Source of the DNA: Oscillospiraceae bacterium
GTDB taxonomy: Bacteria; Bacillota; Clostridia; Oscillospirales; Acutalibacteraceae
NCBI GenBank assembly: GCA_902796075.1
Contig: CADBNN010000040.1
Location: 1-64,000, forward strand
Direction of reading: 5' to 3'
Length of the DNA stretch: 64,000 bases
Shown piece after piece: positions 52,595 through 60,861 of the stretch. A program made the position numbers and the translations under genes. Below the pieces are notes generated by a model. That model was not told the origin of the DNA, did not search any database, and was given only the letters and a program-made list of their open reading frames with translations. How positions within the stretch are numbered: position 1 is the first letter of the stretch; every line of letters starts with the position of its first letter.

Positions 52595-53575
52595 CTATAG
52601 TAAGCCGGACAAAAGGTTTTGCAGCAGCGCCACGCCGTAATACACCAGCACCGGGGCCAAAATATTCACGCCCCCAAGCCGGAATACCATCACGTTGGCT
52701 TCTTCCGCCGGCATGGCGTCTAACCGGGCCACCCGTTTCAAGCATTCTTTTTTATATATCAGATTGCCGAACAGACCGAACACGATCGCCCGGGCGATCA
52801 GCAGCAGCAAAGCGCCCTGGGCCAACAGCATAACGGCGGGCGAAAAGGCGTCTGTTTGCATAAAATGGTCCATCGCCTGGTAGTAACTCACCCGGTTGGC
52901 GGCCAAGTATTCCATCATGCGGCTGGTCATGGGGTAGGTGAGCAGCCCCGCCACCAAATCAAAGCAGGCGGCAAAGATCGCCCACAAATAGCATTTGCGA
53001 AAAGCCAGCCAGTAGGGGGCCAGCAGGCAGGCGGCCCAGTTCCAGCTCACCACATGGCGGCCTTGTTGTTTTAATTGCAAAAAACGGGGCAAATAGTATT
53101 GCCGGCGGTGCAGCACCACCTTGCCCACTTTGCCCACGGTAGAATCGTCCAGCGGTTCTTTTTCAAAAGCCTCCTGCTGGGCGGCCTGTTCTTGCGGGGT
53201 GGGCAGGGGCGCGCCGCAAGAACGGCAGGCGGGCTCGTCTGCCGGGGTCAAACTGCCGCACCGGGGGCAGCGGGTCATCACCACACCGCCAAAAAAGGGA
53301 TTCCCTTCTTGCCGGGGACGGTCGTATTCGTCAAATCCGTCGTTTTCGTCGGCCGGGTCTTCCTGCGCCGGCCGGGTATCGGGCTCGGGCTCGGGTTCGG
53401 GCGGCCGCCATTGCAGGTCGGTGCCGTGGGCGGCTTCATAATGGCAATGGCCTTCCTGCTGCCAGCAGGCCCGGTGATGAGGGGCGCCGCAATCGGGGCA
53501 AAACACCACGTCGTCTTCTTCGGTAAAATCACGGCCGCAAACCACACAGCGGCGGGCCCGTTGGGCGTAAGACAC
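52595..53575 (-). CDS. RING/PHD-like zinc-finger membrane protein with DUF2628
   Basis: 326 residues from GTG 53575, with AAGGTGA 5 bases upstream; GTG 53584 overlaps that site. An N-terminal RING/PHD-type zinc module (CVVCGRDFTEEDDVVFCPDC, then GAPHHRACW and CHYE) is followed by an acidic Pro/Glu-rich linker, a zinc ribbon (TRCPRCGSLTP ... CRSCGAP) and a C-terminal membrane region of about four helices of DUF2628 type (WNWAACLLAPYWLAFRKCYL). Proteins with this order occur in clostridia; their role is unknown. The zinc modules are on the cytoplasmic side by inference. Confidence 0.82.
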   Translation of the reverse strand: MSYAQRARRCVVCGRDFTEEDDVVFCPDCGAPHHRACWQQEGHCHYEAAHGTDLQWRPPEPEPEPDTRPAQEDPADENDGFDEYDRPRQEGNPFFGGVVMTRCPRCGSLTPADEPACRSCGAPLPTPQEQAAQQEAFEKEPLDDSTVGKVGKVVLHRRQYYLPRFLQLKQQGRHVVSWNWAACLLAPYWLAFRKCYLWAIFAACFDLVAGLLTYPMTSRMMEYLAANRVSYYQAMDHFMQTDAFSPAVMLLAQGALLLLIARAIVFGLFGNLIYKKECLKRVARLDAMPAEEANVMVFRLGGVNILAPVLVYYGVALLQNLLSGLL

Positions 53576-53608
53576 GGCGGTCACCTTCTTTCTTCTTTCA
53601 TACCTTAT

Positions 53609-53637
53609 ATCTTACAGGAAATTATGCCATAAATCAA
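53609..53637 (-). promoter_or_regulatory. Candidate promoter of the zinc-finger/DUF2628 gene
   Basis: On the minus strand: TTGATT (53637-53632), a 17-bp spacer, TAAGAT (53614-53609). Confidence 0.45.
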
Positions 53638-53695
53638 GTAAAAAATGCGAAATGTGACCGCCTGCGAAAAAGTTTTTGCCCCCGTAAGTTAAAAC

Positions 53696-53724
53696 TTTAC
53701 AAACAGGGAAATATAGTGTATAAT
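53696..53724 (+). promoter_or_regulatory. Promoter of prfB
   Basis: TTTACA (53696-53701), a 17-bp spacer, consensus TATAAT (53719-53724), 35 bases upstream of the ATG. Confidence 0.82.
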
Positions 53725-53759
53725 GAACAAGACTATGCGCACGAAAGGAACTTGAAACG

Positions 53760-54881
53760 ATGCTGCAATTTGAAGAACAAAAACTGCGTTTGACCGGCGC
53801 CGAAGCCGAATTGACCGACCTGGGCGAAGCGTTGGGCATCCGGCAGGCCAAAGAAGAGATCGCCGCCCTGGAAGCCCAGTCGGCGCAGGATGGCTTTTGG
53901 AACGATCTGGCGGCTTCGCAAAAGGTGCTGCAAAAAATCAGCCAACTCAAAAACAAAGTGCAGGCGTATGAAAAACTGCAAGCCGATTTTGGCGACAGCC
54001 TGGCCTTGATTGAAATGGCGGACGAAGAAGGAGACGAAAGCCTGCTGGGCGAAGTGACCGACGGGGTGAACGCCGTGCTGAAGACCATGGAGGAAATGCG
54101 GCTTTCCACCTTGCTTTCGGGAGAATATGACGATAACAACGCCATCCTCACCTTCCACGCCGGGGCCGGCGGCACCGAAGCCCAGGATTGGGCCCAAATG
54201 CTGTTTCGCATGTATGTGCATTGGGCGGACGCCCACGGCTTTAAGGCCAAAACGCTGGACTATCTGGACGGGGAAGAAGCGGGGCTGAAAAGCGCCGTTA
54301 TGCTTATAGAAGGCACCAACGCTTACGGCTATTTAAAGTCCGAAGCCGGCGTGCACCGGCTGGTGCGTGTTTCGCCTTTTGACAGCAGCGGCCGCCGCCA
54401 CACCTCCTTTGCTTCGCTGGAAGTCATGCCCGAAATCAGCGACCGGATCGAAGTGGAGATACGGGACGAAGACCTGAAGGTGGATACCTACCGTTCTTCC
54501 GGCGCGGGCGGCCAGCACATCAACAAAACCGAATCGGCCATTCGCATCACCCACATTCCCACCGGCATTGTGGTGGCCTGCCAGAACGAGCGCAGCCAGC
54601 ACCAAAATCGTGAAATGGCCATGCGCATGCTCAAATCCAAACTCATCGAGATCAAAGAGCGGGAGCATCTGGAAAAGATCGAAGACATCAAGGGCGTGCA
54701 GAAAGAGATCGGCTGGGGCAGTCAGATCCGCTCTTACGTGTTTATGCCCTACACCATGGTAAAGGACCATCGCACCGGCTATGAAACGGGCAACGTGAAC
54801 GCCGTGATGGACGGCGACCTGGACGGGTTTATCAACGCCTACTTAAAAGCGGCCAGCCTGGGCCAGCTTAAAACGGAATAG
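53760..54881 (+). CDS. prfB: Peptide chain release factor 2, uninterrupted frame
   Basis: 373 residues, with GAAAGGAAC upstream. The stop-codon recognition tripeptide SPF is at 205-207 and the catalytic GGQ at 250-252 (SGAGGQHINKTESAIRITH); both match the E. coli RF2 numbering I recall. RF2 releases peptides at UGA and UAA. Many bacteria interrupt prfB near codon 25 with an in-frame UGA read by +1 frameshifting (CTTTGA). Here the equivalent stretch reads LTDLGEALGIRQAKEEIAAL in one frame with no UGA, so that autoregulation is missing. The alpha/beta hydrolase follows at 11 bp. Confidence 0.95.
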   Translation: MLQFEEQKLRLTGAEAELTDLGEALGIRQAKEEIAALEAQSAQDGFWNDLAASQKVLQKISQLKNKVQAYEKLQADFGDSLALIEMADEEGDESLLGEVTDGVNAVLKTMEEMRLSTLLSGEYDDNNAILTFHAGAGGTEAQDWAQMLFRMYVHWADAHGFKAKTLDYLDGEEAGLKSAVMLIEGTNAYGYLKSEAGVHRLVRVSPFDSSGRRHTSFASLEVMPEISDRIEVEIRDEDLKVDTYRSSGAGGQHINKTESAIRITHIPTGIVVACQNERSQHQNREMAMRMLKSKLIEIKEREHLEKIEDIKGVQKEIGWGSQIRSYVFMPYTMVKDHRTGYETGNVNAVMDGDLDGFINAYLKAASLGQLKTE

Positions 54882-54892
54882 AAGGGACCGGC

Positions 54893-55657
54893 ATGAACGT
54901 TACCGTTGACAAATTAACCCTGCGGTATGAAACCGTGGGCGAGGGGCCGGATATTCTGCTGCTCCACGGCTGGGGCTCGTCGCTGGACGCTTTTGCCTGG
55001 TTGACCGGCCGGCTGGCCAAGTGTTACCGGGTCACGGCGCTGGACTTTCCCGGCTTTGGTCAAAGCCAAATGCCGCCCGAAGCCTGGGACGTGGAAGCCT
55101 ACGCCGCCCTCACCCTGCGTTTTATGCAGGCGGTGGGCTTGCAAGACCCCATTATGATCGGCCACTCCTTCGGGGGGCGGGTCATCATCAAATTGTGCGG
55201 CACCGGCCGGGTAAAACCGCAAAAGATCGTGCTGTTAGACGCCGCCGGCGTGCGGCACAAGCCTTCCTTTAAGGCGCGGCTGCGCACCCGGTGCTTCAAA
55301 ACCGCCAAATGGGCGCTCACCCGCAAGCCCTGGGCCAAAGCCTGCGCCCCCACATTGGAAAAGGTACGCACCCACTTCGGTTCGGCCGACTATAACAGCG
55401 CGCCGCCCGTTTTGCGGCAAACGCTGGTAAAGGTGGTAAACGAGGATTTAACGCATTTACTGCCTCACATCACGGCTTCTACGCTGCTCATCTACGGCGA
55501 GCGGGACACCGCCACCCCGGTGGCCGACGCCAAGCTGATGGAGCAAGCCATCCCCGACGCGGGCTTGTGCGTCATTCCCGGCGCCGGTCATTGGGCGTTT
55601 GTGGAACAGCCCGGGCGGGTAGCGGCGATTTTAGACAGCTTTTTGAACATTCAATAG
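54893..55657 (+). CDS. Alpha/beta-fold hydrolase
   Basis: 254 residues, with GAAGGGACC upstream. Oxyanion-type LLLHGWGSS, nucleophile elbow GHSFGG (Ser), acid Asp in YGERDTATPV and His in GAGHWAFVEQP form a full catalytic triad. A helical lid lies about residues 120-185 (KARLRTRCFKTAKWALTRKP). Cytoplasmic, with no signal. The substrate is unknown; the scaffold suits small ester, lactone or peptide substrates. It is embedded between prfB and the MurF-like gene, so it is probably cotranscribed with cell-wall ligases. Confidence 0.87.
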   Translation: MNVTVDKLTLRYETVGEGPDILLLHGWGSSLDAFAWLTGRLAKCYRVTALDFPGFGQSQMPPEAWDVEAYAALTLRFMQAVGLQDPIMIGHSFGGRVIIKLCGTGRVKPQKIVLLDAAGVRHKPSFKARLRTRCFKTAKWALTRKPWAKACAPTLEKVRTHFGSADYNSAPPVLRQTLVKVVNEDLTHLLPHITASTLLIYGERDTATPVADAKLMEQAIPDAGLCVIPGAGHWAFVEQPGRVAAILDSFLNIQ

Positions 55658-55677
55658 TGTAACACGAGGTGTTGGCG

Positions 55678-57252
55678 TTGGCAGAACTTTGGTTGCCTTT
55701 GGGCGTGGCGATATTGTGGATCGGTACCCTGGCGGGGCTGGTGCGCAGTTTTCACATGCTGCAGCAAAACTCCTACCGGGCCGGCCGGTATATGCGGTGG
55801 GCCAAAACCGCGCCCAAGGGGCGGCCGGCGGCTTGTTTGCTGGCGGCGGCCGTGTGGGCGGGCGCCTGGTTTGTGTGGCGGCCGCTGCTGCCTTTTTTGG
55901 CGGCTTGCTTTGCCGCCGTGCGTATCGCCCGGCAGGTGAGCGAACAGAAAAAAGCCATCAAGCCCCTGGTGTTCACCGCCCGGGTCAAGCGGCTGTGGGT
56001 AACCGCCTGTTTGCTGGCGGCGGCCGACGGCGCGCTGTGCTTTGTGCTGGCTCAGCCCGGCCGGCTGTGGGCGGCGCTGGCGGGCGTGTTGTGCTTTGCC
56101 TTTGCCCCGCTGGTGGCGCTGGCGGCTTTGTTTATCAACGCCCCCGGTGAAAAACTGGTGGCCCGCTGGTATATCGGCGACGCCAAACGCCGCCTGAAAC
56201 GCTCGCCCGGTCTGGTGGTGCTGGGCGTTACCGGCAGCTACGGCAAAACAGGGGTCAAGTTTATGATCACCCGTCTGCTGCAGGAAAAATACACCGTTAC
56301 CTGCACGCCCGAAAGCTTCAACACCCCCATGGGCGTGGTGCGCACCATCCGGGAAAAATGGAAGCCCGGCACCCAGATCTTTGTGGTGGAAATGGGCGCC
56401 AAGCAGGTGGGGGATATTGCCGAGATCTGCCGCATCGTCCACCCGGACCACGGCGTGATCACCGCCATCGGCCCCCAACATTTAGATACCTTTAAATCCA
56501 TGGATAATATTATTGCCACCAAGTTTGAACTGGCCGACGCGGTGGCCGCCCGGCAGGGCGTGATGTTTTTGAATTGCGACAGCGCGCCGGTGGCGGACCA
56601 TGCGCCGGTGCCCAAGGCAGTGCGTTACGGCACCGACCCGGCGCTGGACGTGTACGCCGCCGATTTGCGCTATGAGCCGGACGGCGCCTGTTTTACCGTG
56701 TGCGCGGGGAACGTGCGCCTGCCGGTGCGCACCCGCTTGCTGGGCCAGCACAACGTGGTGAACGTGACCGCCGCCGTGGCGGTGGCCCTGCATTTCGGGG
56801 TAGACCCGGCCGATATTCAGTTTGCCGTGAGCCGTTTGCAGCCGGCCGAACACCGCCTGCAGCCCAAGCGGTTTGACCGGGGCGCCACCTTGATAGACGA
56901 CGCATACAACGCCAACCCCGCCGGCAGTATAGAAGCCGTTAACGTGCTGGGCCGGTTTGAAAACAAACGCAAGATCATTGTGACCCCCGGCCTGGTGGAA
57001 CTGGGCGAACAGGAACAACAGCACAACTTTAACCTGGGCGTGCGCGCCGGGCAGGTGTGTGACGATATTTATCTGGTGGGCACCAACCGCAGCAAACCCA
57101 TTGCCGACGGGGTGCGTTCCACCGGCTTTAACGAAGAGCGGCTGCATATCGCGGCTTCTTTCCGCGAGGTGATGGACGCCCTGCGGCCCACGCTGGACGA
57201 TACCTGCGTGGTGCTGCTGGAAAACGATCTGCCGGATAATTACTTGTATTAG
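55678..57252 (+). CDS. Membrane-anchored MurF-like Mur ligase
   Basis: 524 residues from TTG 55678; GAGGTG at 55667-55671 is about 6 bases upstream, while GTG 55669 overlaps it. An N-terminal membrane region of about 160 residues with four hydrophobic helices precedes a Mur ligase core: P-loop GVTGSYGKTGVK, VVEMGAKQVGDIAEI, GPQHLDTFKSMDN, LLGQHNVVNVTAAVAVAL, DDAYNANPAGSIEAV and TPGLVELGEQEQ. This TM-Mur ligase type, common in clostridia, is inferred to add D-Ala-D-Ala to UDP-MurNAc-tripeptide. Thr after GKT is replaced by Gly in this protein. Ddl, which makes the dipeptide, follows at 12 bp, supporting the MurF role. Confidence 0.88.
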   Translation: MAELWLPLGVAILWIGTLAGLVRSFHMLQQNSYRAGRYMRWAKTAPKGRPAACLLAAAVWAGAWFVWRPLLPFLAACFAAVRIARQVSEQKKAIKPLVFTARVKRLWVTACLLAAADGALCFVLAQPGRLWAALAGVLCFAFAPLVALAALFINAPGEKLVARWYIGDAKRRLKRSPGLVVLGVTGSYGKTGVKFMITRLLQEKYTVTCTPESFNTPMGVVRTIREKWKPGTQIFVVEMGAKQVGDIAEICRIVHPDHGVITAIGPQHLDTFKSMDNIIATKFELADAVAARQGVMFLNCDSAPVADHAPVPKAVRYGTDPALDVYAADLRYEPDGACFTVCAGNVRLPVRTRLLGQHNVVNVTAAVAVALHFGVDPADIQFAVSRLQPAEHRLQPKRFDRGATLIDDAYNANPAGSIEAVNVLGRFENKRKIIVTPGLVELGEQEQQHNFNLGVRAGQVCDDIYLVGTNRSKPIADGVRSTGFNEERLHIAASFREVMDALRPTLDDTCVVLLENDLPDNYLY

Positions 57253-57264
57253 GAGGCTTTTTGC

Positions 57265-58443
57265 ATGAAGTGGAATTTGGGTGTGTTTTTCGGCGGCGCT
57301 TCGGTAGAACATGAAGTGTCGGTCATTTCGGCGGTGCAGGCCATGCGCTTTTTGACCGACGAAGCCTATACGGTCCATGCGGTGTATCAGGCCAAAAACG
57401 GCGGCTTTTACACCGGCGACGCCTTAAAAGACATTGAAAAATATAAAGATATCCCCGCCCTGCTCAAGCAGTGCCGGCAAGTGGCGCTGGTGCGGGAAAA
57501 CGACGTGGTGAAAATGATCGAGATCCGTCCCGGCCGCCTGCGCAAACCCTTTGAACAGCCTTTGGACCTGGCTTTGCCGGTGGTGCATGGCACCAACTGT
57601 GAAGATGGGTCTTTGCAGGGCTTTTTTGAAGTGCTGGGCCTGCCCTACGCCGGGTGCGACGTGGTGTCGTCCGCCCTGGGGATGGACAAAGCCCTGTTCA
57701 AACAGATCATGCAGCAAAACGGCCTGCCGGTGGTGCCGGGCGTTGCGTTTTACGCCCGGGATATGGTTGCCCGCCGGGAAGAACTGCTGGGCGAGATCGA
57801 AGTTCTGGGCTATCCTGTGATCGTCAAACCCGCCAATTTGGGCAGCAGCGTGGGCGTGGCCAAGGCGCACGACCGGGCTGAACTGCTGGAAGCCATAGAC
57901 CTGGCCTCCTCTTTCGCTTCCAAAATTCTGGCCGAACGGGCGGTCACGGCCCTGCGGGAGATCAACTGTTCGGTGGTGGGGGACGCCCACCAATGCACCG
58001 CTTCGGTGTGCGAAGAACCGGTGACCGACGGAGAGTTTTTGTCTTATGATGATAAGTATCGCCGGGGCGGCAAATCCAAATCCTCCGGCATGGCGTCGCT
58101 GGACCGCATCATTCCCGCCCCCATCAGCGAAGAAAAAACGCAGCAGATCCGCGACCTTTCCTGCCGGGTGTTCAAAGCGCTGGGCTGCAGCGGCGTGGTG
58201 CGCATCGACTATTTGATGGATACCGCCGATCACGACGCGGTGTATGTAAACGAGATCAACACCATTCCCGGATCCCTTTCCTTTTATTTGTGGGAGCCGG
58301 CCGGCGTGCCTTACGCCGACTTGCTCCGGCAGGTGATCGACCTGGCCATGAAGCGCAAGCGGGAACGGGACGGTTTGATGTTTACAAACGAGGTGAACCT
58401 GCTGGAAAACGGCAGTTTCGGCGCCAAGGGGACAAAAAAATGA
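57265..58443 (+). CDS. ddl: D-alanine--D-alanine ligase
   Basis: 392 residues, with AGGAGG upstream. The N-terminal FFGGASVEHEVSVISAVQAM is the Ddl signature. The ATP-grasp core has VIVKPANLGSSVGVAKAHDR; FLSYDDKYRRGGKS covers the omega-loop region; CSGVVRIDYLMD and YVNEINTIPGSLSFYLWEP supply the metal-binding Asp/Glu/Asn. It forms the D-Ala-D-Ala dipeptide used by the MurF-like enzyme encoded just upstream. A D-Ala-D-Ser type specificity (VanC/G-like) cannot be excluded by eye, but genomic context favours the housekeeping enzyme. The stop overlaps the kinase start (ATGA). Confidence 0.92.
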   Translation: MKWNLGVFFGGASVEHEVSVISAVQAMRFLTDEAYTVHAVYQAKNGGFYTGDALKDIEKYKDIPALLKQCRQVALVRENDVVKMIEIRPGRLRKPFEQPLDLALPVVHGTNCEDGSLQGFFEVLGLPYAGCDVVSSALGMDKALFKQIMQQNGLPVVPGVAFYARDMVARREELLGEIEVLGYPVIVKPANLGSSVGVAKAHDRAELLEAIDLASSFASKILAERAVTALREINCSVVGDAHQCTASVCEEPVTDGEFLSYDDKYRRGGKSKSSGMASLDRIIPAPISEEKTQQIRDLSCRVFKALGCSGVVRIDYLMDTADHDAVYVNEINTIPGSLSFYLWEPAGVPYADLLRQVIDLAMKRKRERDGLMFTNEVNLLENGSFGAKGTKK

Positions 58444-59702
58444 ACACGTTGCAATGGAAACAGTATGCCCAAACCTCCGCCGCCGCCCGGCAACTGGAAC
58501 AGCTGTACGGTTCGGCCGACCCTGCCAGGTGGTTGGAATTGCCGGCCTATTATGAAGATCAGTTCGGCCCCGCCGACGGGGTGCGACTGTTTTCGGCGCC
58601 CGGCCGGGCGGAACTGTGCGGCAACCATACCGACCACCAGCAAGGCTGTGTGGTGGCGCTGGCGGTGCATTTGGATACGCTGGCCGCCGTTACCCCCCGT
58701 GCCGACGGCGTGGTGCGACTCCATTCCCGGGGCAAGCGCCCCTGCTGTGTAGACCTGAACGGCCCCGCCCCACGCGCCGGTTCGGCCGACGCCCTCATTT
58801 ACGGGGTGGCGCTGTGGCTGCGCCGGCAAGGCTATGCCGTGGGCGGGTTTGACGCCGCCACCGTTTCTTCGGTGCCCACCGGGTCGGGCCTTTCTTCTTC
58901 GGCCGCCTTTGAAAATCTGGTGGCCACCGTGTTCGGATATTTATACAACCCCCGGCCGTTGCCGCCGCTTACCAAGGCGCTGGCCGGCCAGTGGGCCGAA
59001 AACAACTGCTTCGGCAAGCCCTGCGGGCTGATGGATCAACTGGCATCCTGCTCGGGCGGGGTATCGTTTATGGATTTTGCCGACCCCCAACAGCCGGTCA
59101 TCACGCCCCTTACCTGGTCGCCGGAAGCCGACGGCCGCATGCTGTGCGTGGTAAAAACCGGCGGCAGTCACGCCGATCTCACCGATCAATATGCCGCCAT
59201 CCCCGCCGAAATGCGGGCGGTGGCGCAGGCGCTGGGCGTGCCGGTGTTAAGTGCCGCGGACAAACGGCAGGTGGAACAAAATCTGCCCGCTTTGCGCGCC
59301 CAATGCGGTGACCGGGCAGTGCTGCGAGCGCTGAATTATTTTGATGAGATCGAACGCACCCGCGCCCTGGCCGACGCCCTGGCCCGGGGCGACAGCGAGG
59401 CGGTGCCCGCCATTCTCACCGCGTCGGGCAACGGGTCCCAATGCTGGCTGCAAAATGTGAGCAATTCCAAGGATCCTTCGTTTGACGGCGTGGGCCTGGC
59501 CTTGTATTTGAGCAAATCCGTGTGCCCCGGCGGCGCCTTTCGGGTGCACGGCGGCGGCTTTGGCGGCACGGTGTTGGCTTTGGTGCCCGCCGGCGATTAC
59601 GCCCCTTGGCGGCAGACGATGGAGCAGGCCTTCGGCCCGGGCTGCTGCACCCCCTTGCGGGTGCGTCGGCAGGGCGGGGTGGAGATTACGCCCAACGCCT
59701 AA
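58440..59702 (+). CDS. GHMP-family kinase, galactokinase-like
   Basis: 420 residues from ATG 58440, overlapping ddl by 4 bp. The sugar-binding signature of galactokinases (GRxNxIGEHTDYxxG) appears as APGRAELCGNHTDHQQG, where Asn-His-Thr-Asp replaces Glu-His-Thr-Asp. The GHMP ATP motif is VPTGSGLSSSAAFE, and a C-terminal HGGGFGGTVLALV completes the fold. GKPCGLMDQLASCSGG includes the catalytic Asp. Galactose or another monosaccharide (arabinose, galacturonate) is the likely acceptor. It is in a cell-wall operon rather than a Leloir pathway cluster. The 3' end overlaps the convergent DUF4363 gene by 4 bp. Confidence 0.85.
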   Translation: MNTLQWKQYAQTSAAARQLEQLYGSADPARWLELPAYYEDQFGPADGVRLFSAPGRAELCGNHTDHQQGCVVALAVHLDTLAAVTPRADGVVRLHSRGKRPCCVDLNGPAPRAGSADALIYGVALWLRRQGYAVGGFDAATVSSVPTGSGLSSSAAFENLVATVFGYLYNPRPLPPLTKALAGQWAENNCFGKPCGLMDQLASCSGGVSFMDFADPQQPVITPLTWSPEADGRMLCVVKTGGSHADLTDQYAAIPAEMRAVAQALGVPVLSAADKRQVEQNLPALRAQCGDRAVLRALNYFDEIERTRALADALARGDSEAVPAILTASGNGSQCWLQNVSNSKDPSFDGVGLALYLSKSVCPGGAFRVHGGGFGGTVLALVPAGDYAPWRQTMEQAFGPGCCTPLRVRRQGGVEITPNA

Positions 59703-60076
59703 AACCAGCTGGCAAAGCTCACACTTTCCTGTTGGGGCATTTCCCACACATACGCTTTGCACAGCACGGCGGCCGGCACCAAGTCGGCCGCTTTTTGCGT
59801 GGCCAGCGCCTGCACGTACAGCAGCTGATTTTCCGCCTGATCCAGCACCTGCCGGTCCACGCATATCATCAGCCCCCATTCGGCCTGCCGCCAGGCGCTC
59901 ACGGCTTCGTCGGCGGCTTGCCGGGCGGCGGCCGGGTCGCCGGCTTCCACCGCCGCCGTCACTCGGTCCAGCCGGCGGCACACCCGGTCGGCCACCCGGG
60001 GCACAAACACCGTGTCGAACACGCACACGGCCAAAATCACCGCCGCCAGCGCCAGCAGCGCGGCCGTTCGCTTCAC
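59699..60076 (-). CDS. DUF4363 family protein
   Basis: 125 residues from GTG 60076; AAGGAGG is 7 bases upstream. The open frame 42 codons longer runs through the DUF421 gene and is rejected. The N-terminal membrane helix/signal (RTAALLALAAVILAVCVFDT) is followed by a helical extracytoplasmic domain (RVCRRLDRVTAAVEAGDPAA, EWGLMICVDRQVLDQAENQL). DUF4363 proteins are typically encoded next to DUF421, as here, and occur in spore formers; function unknown. It overlaps the DUF421 gene by 4 bp. Confidence 0.85.
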   Translation of the reverse strand: MKRTAALLALAAVILAVCVFDTVFVPRVADRVCRRLDRVTAAVEAGDPAAARQAADEAVSAWRQAEWGLMICVDRQVLDQAENQLLYVQALATQKAADLVPAAVLCKAYVWEMPQQESVSFASWF

Positions 60077-60747
60077 GGGCGGCCCTCCTTTCGTATCAAG
60101 GTATAACGCCCGTCGGCGTATACCGTCAGCGCAAAAACGTCCCGCCGGGGCGTTTTTTCTTTTTGCAGCAAGGCCGTCAGGGCGGTCTCGTCCATGCCGC
60201 ACATCGCCATGGCGACCGGCTGTACCGTTCCGTCGGCCACCACCAGGCAGGGCATATCCGCCACGGGATGGGCCTGTACCATGCCGGCGGTGGCGGGCCG
60301 CTGGTCGGCCACCGGCAGCACACTCAGCTTGCCGTCGGTCTCGGCCATACAGCAGGCCACCTCTTCCAACGCAAAAACACCCGTTTGCCGCAGGGCGCTC
60401 ATCAAGTCTTCCAGCGAAAGCCGCAGCTGCTTCATGGCGGCCTGATCGGGCTTCCCGTCGCGTATCACCATCCGTGGCCGGCCGTCCACCGCGTGGCGCA
60501 GTCCCGGCCAGCGCAGGGCCAGGCGGGAAAGCAATATTTCCAGAATAACCAGGGTAAATATGGCAATAATACCGCTAAGCACCGGCCGATTCAGGTCCTG
60601 GATAGGGGCGGCGGCGCATTCGGATATCATAATGGTGATCACCAGTTCGCCCGGCTGCAGTTCGCCCACCTGCCGTTTGCCCATCAGCCGCACCGAAAGG
60701 ATCACCACGCCGTACAGCACGGCGGTGCGTATCAACGTTACGATCAC
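60073..60747 (-). CDS. DUF421 (YetF-like) membrane protein
   Basis: 224 residues from GTG 60747; the ribosome binding site is weak (AAGAGAC). Three N-terminal membrane helices precede a cytoplasmic DUF421 domain. The conserved VRLMGKRQVGELQPGELVITIMISECAA spans the first helices and PGELV motif; VDGRPRMVIRDGKPDQAAMKQLRLSLEDL is the soluble signature. In Bacillus YetF/YrbG-type proteins have roles in the envelope and in germination of some spores, but the mechanism is unclear. It forms an operon with DUF4363. Confidence 0.9.
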   Translation of the reverse strand: MIVTLIRTAVLYGVVILSVRLMGKRQVGELQPGELVITIMISECAAAPIQDLNRPVLSGIIAIFTLVILEILLSRLALRWPGLRHAVDGRPRMVIRDGKPDQAAMKQLRLSLEDLMSALRQTGVFALEEVACCMAETDGKLSVLPVADQRPATAGMVQAHPVADMPCLVVADGTVQPVAMAMCGMDETALTALLQKEKTPRRDVFALTVYADGRYTLIRKEGRP

Positions 60748-60861
60748 GTCTCTTATTCACACTCCCGTTACATTCTCGGCGCCTTGCGCCGTTTCGTAGG
60801 TATTGTGACGCGTTCGGGCCGATTTATGGTTTGCAGATTTTGCCAAAAGGAGGCGCATAGT

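Noticed and set aside
53760-53850. Programmed frameshift in prfB
   Set aside because: No in-frame TGA or CTTTGA motif; the frame is continuous.
59560-60861. N-terminal extension of the gerA-type A subunit by over 400 codons
   Set aside because: It overlaps galactokinase-like, DUF4363 and DUF421 genes in the opposite or another frame; the good ribosome binding site is at 60845-60853 before ATG 60862.
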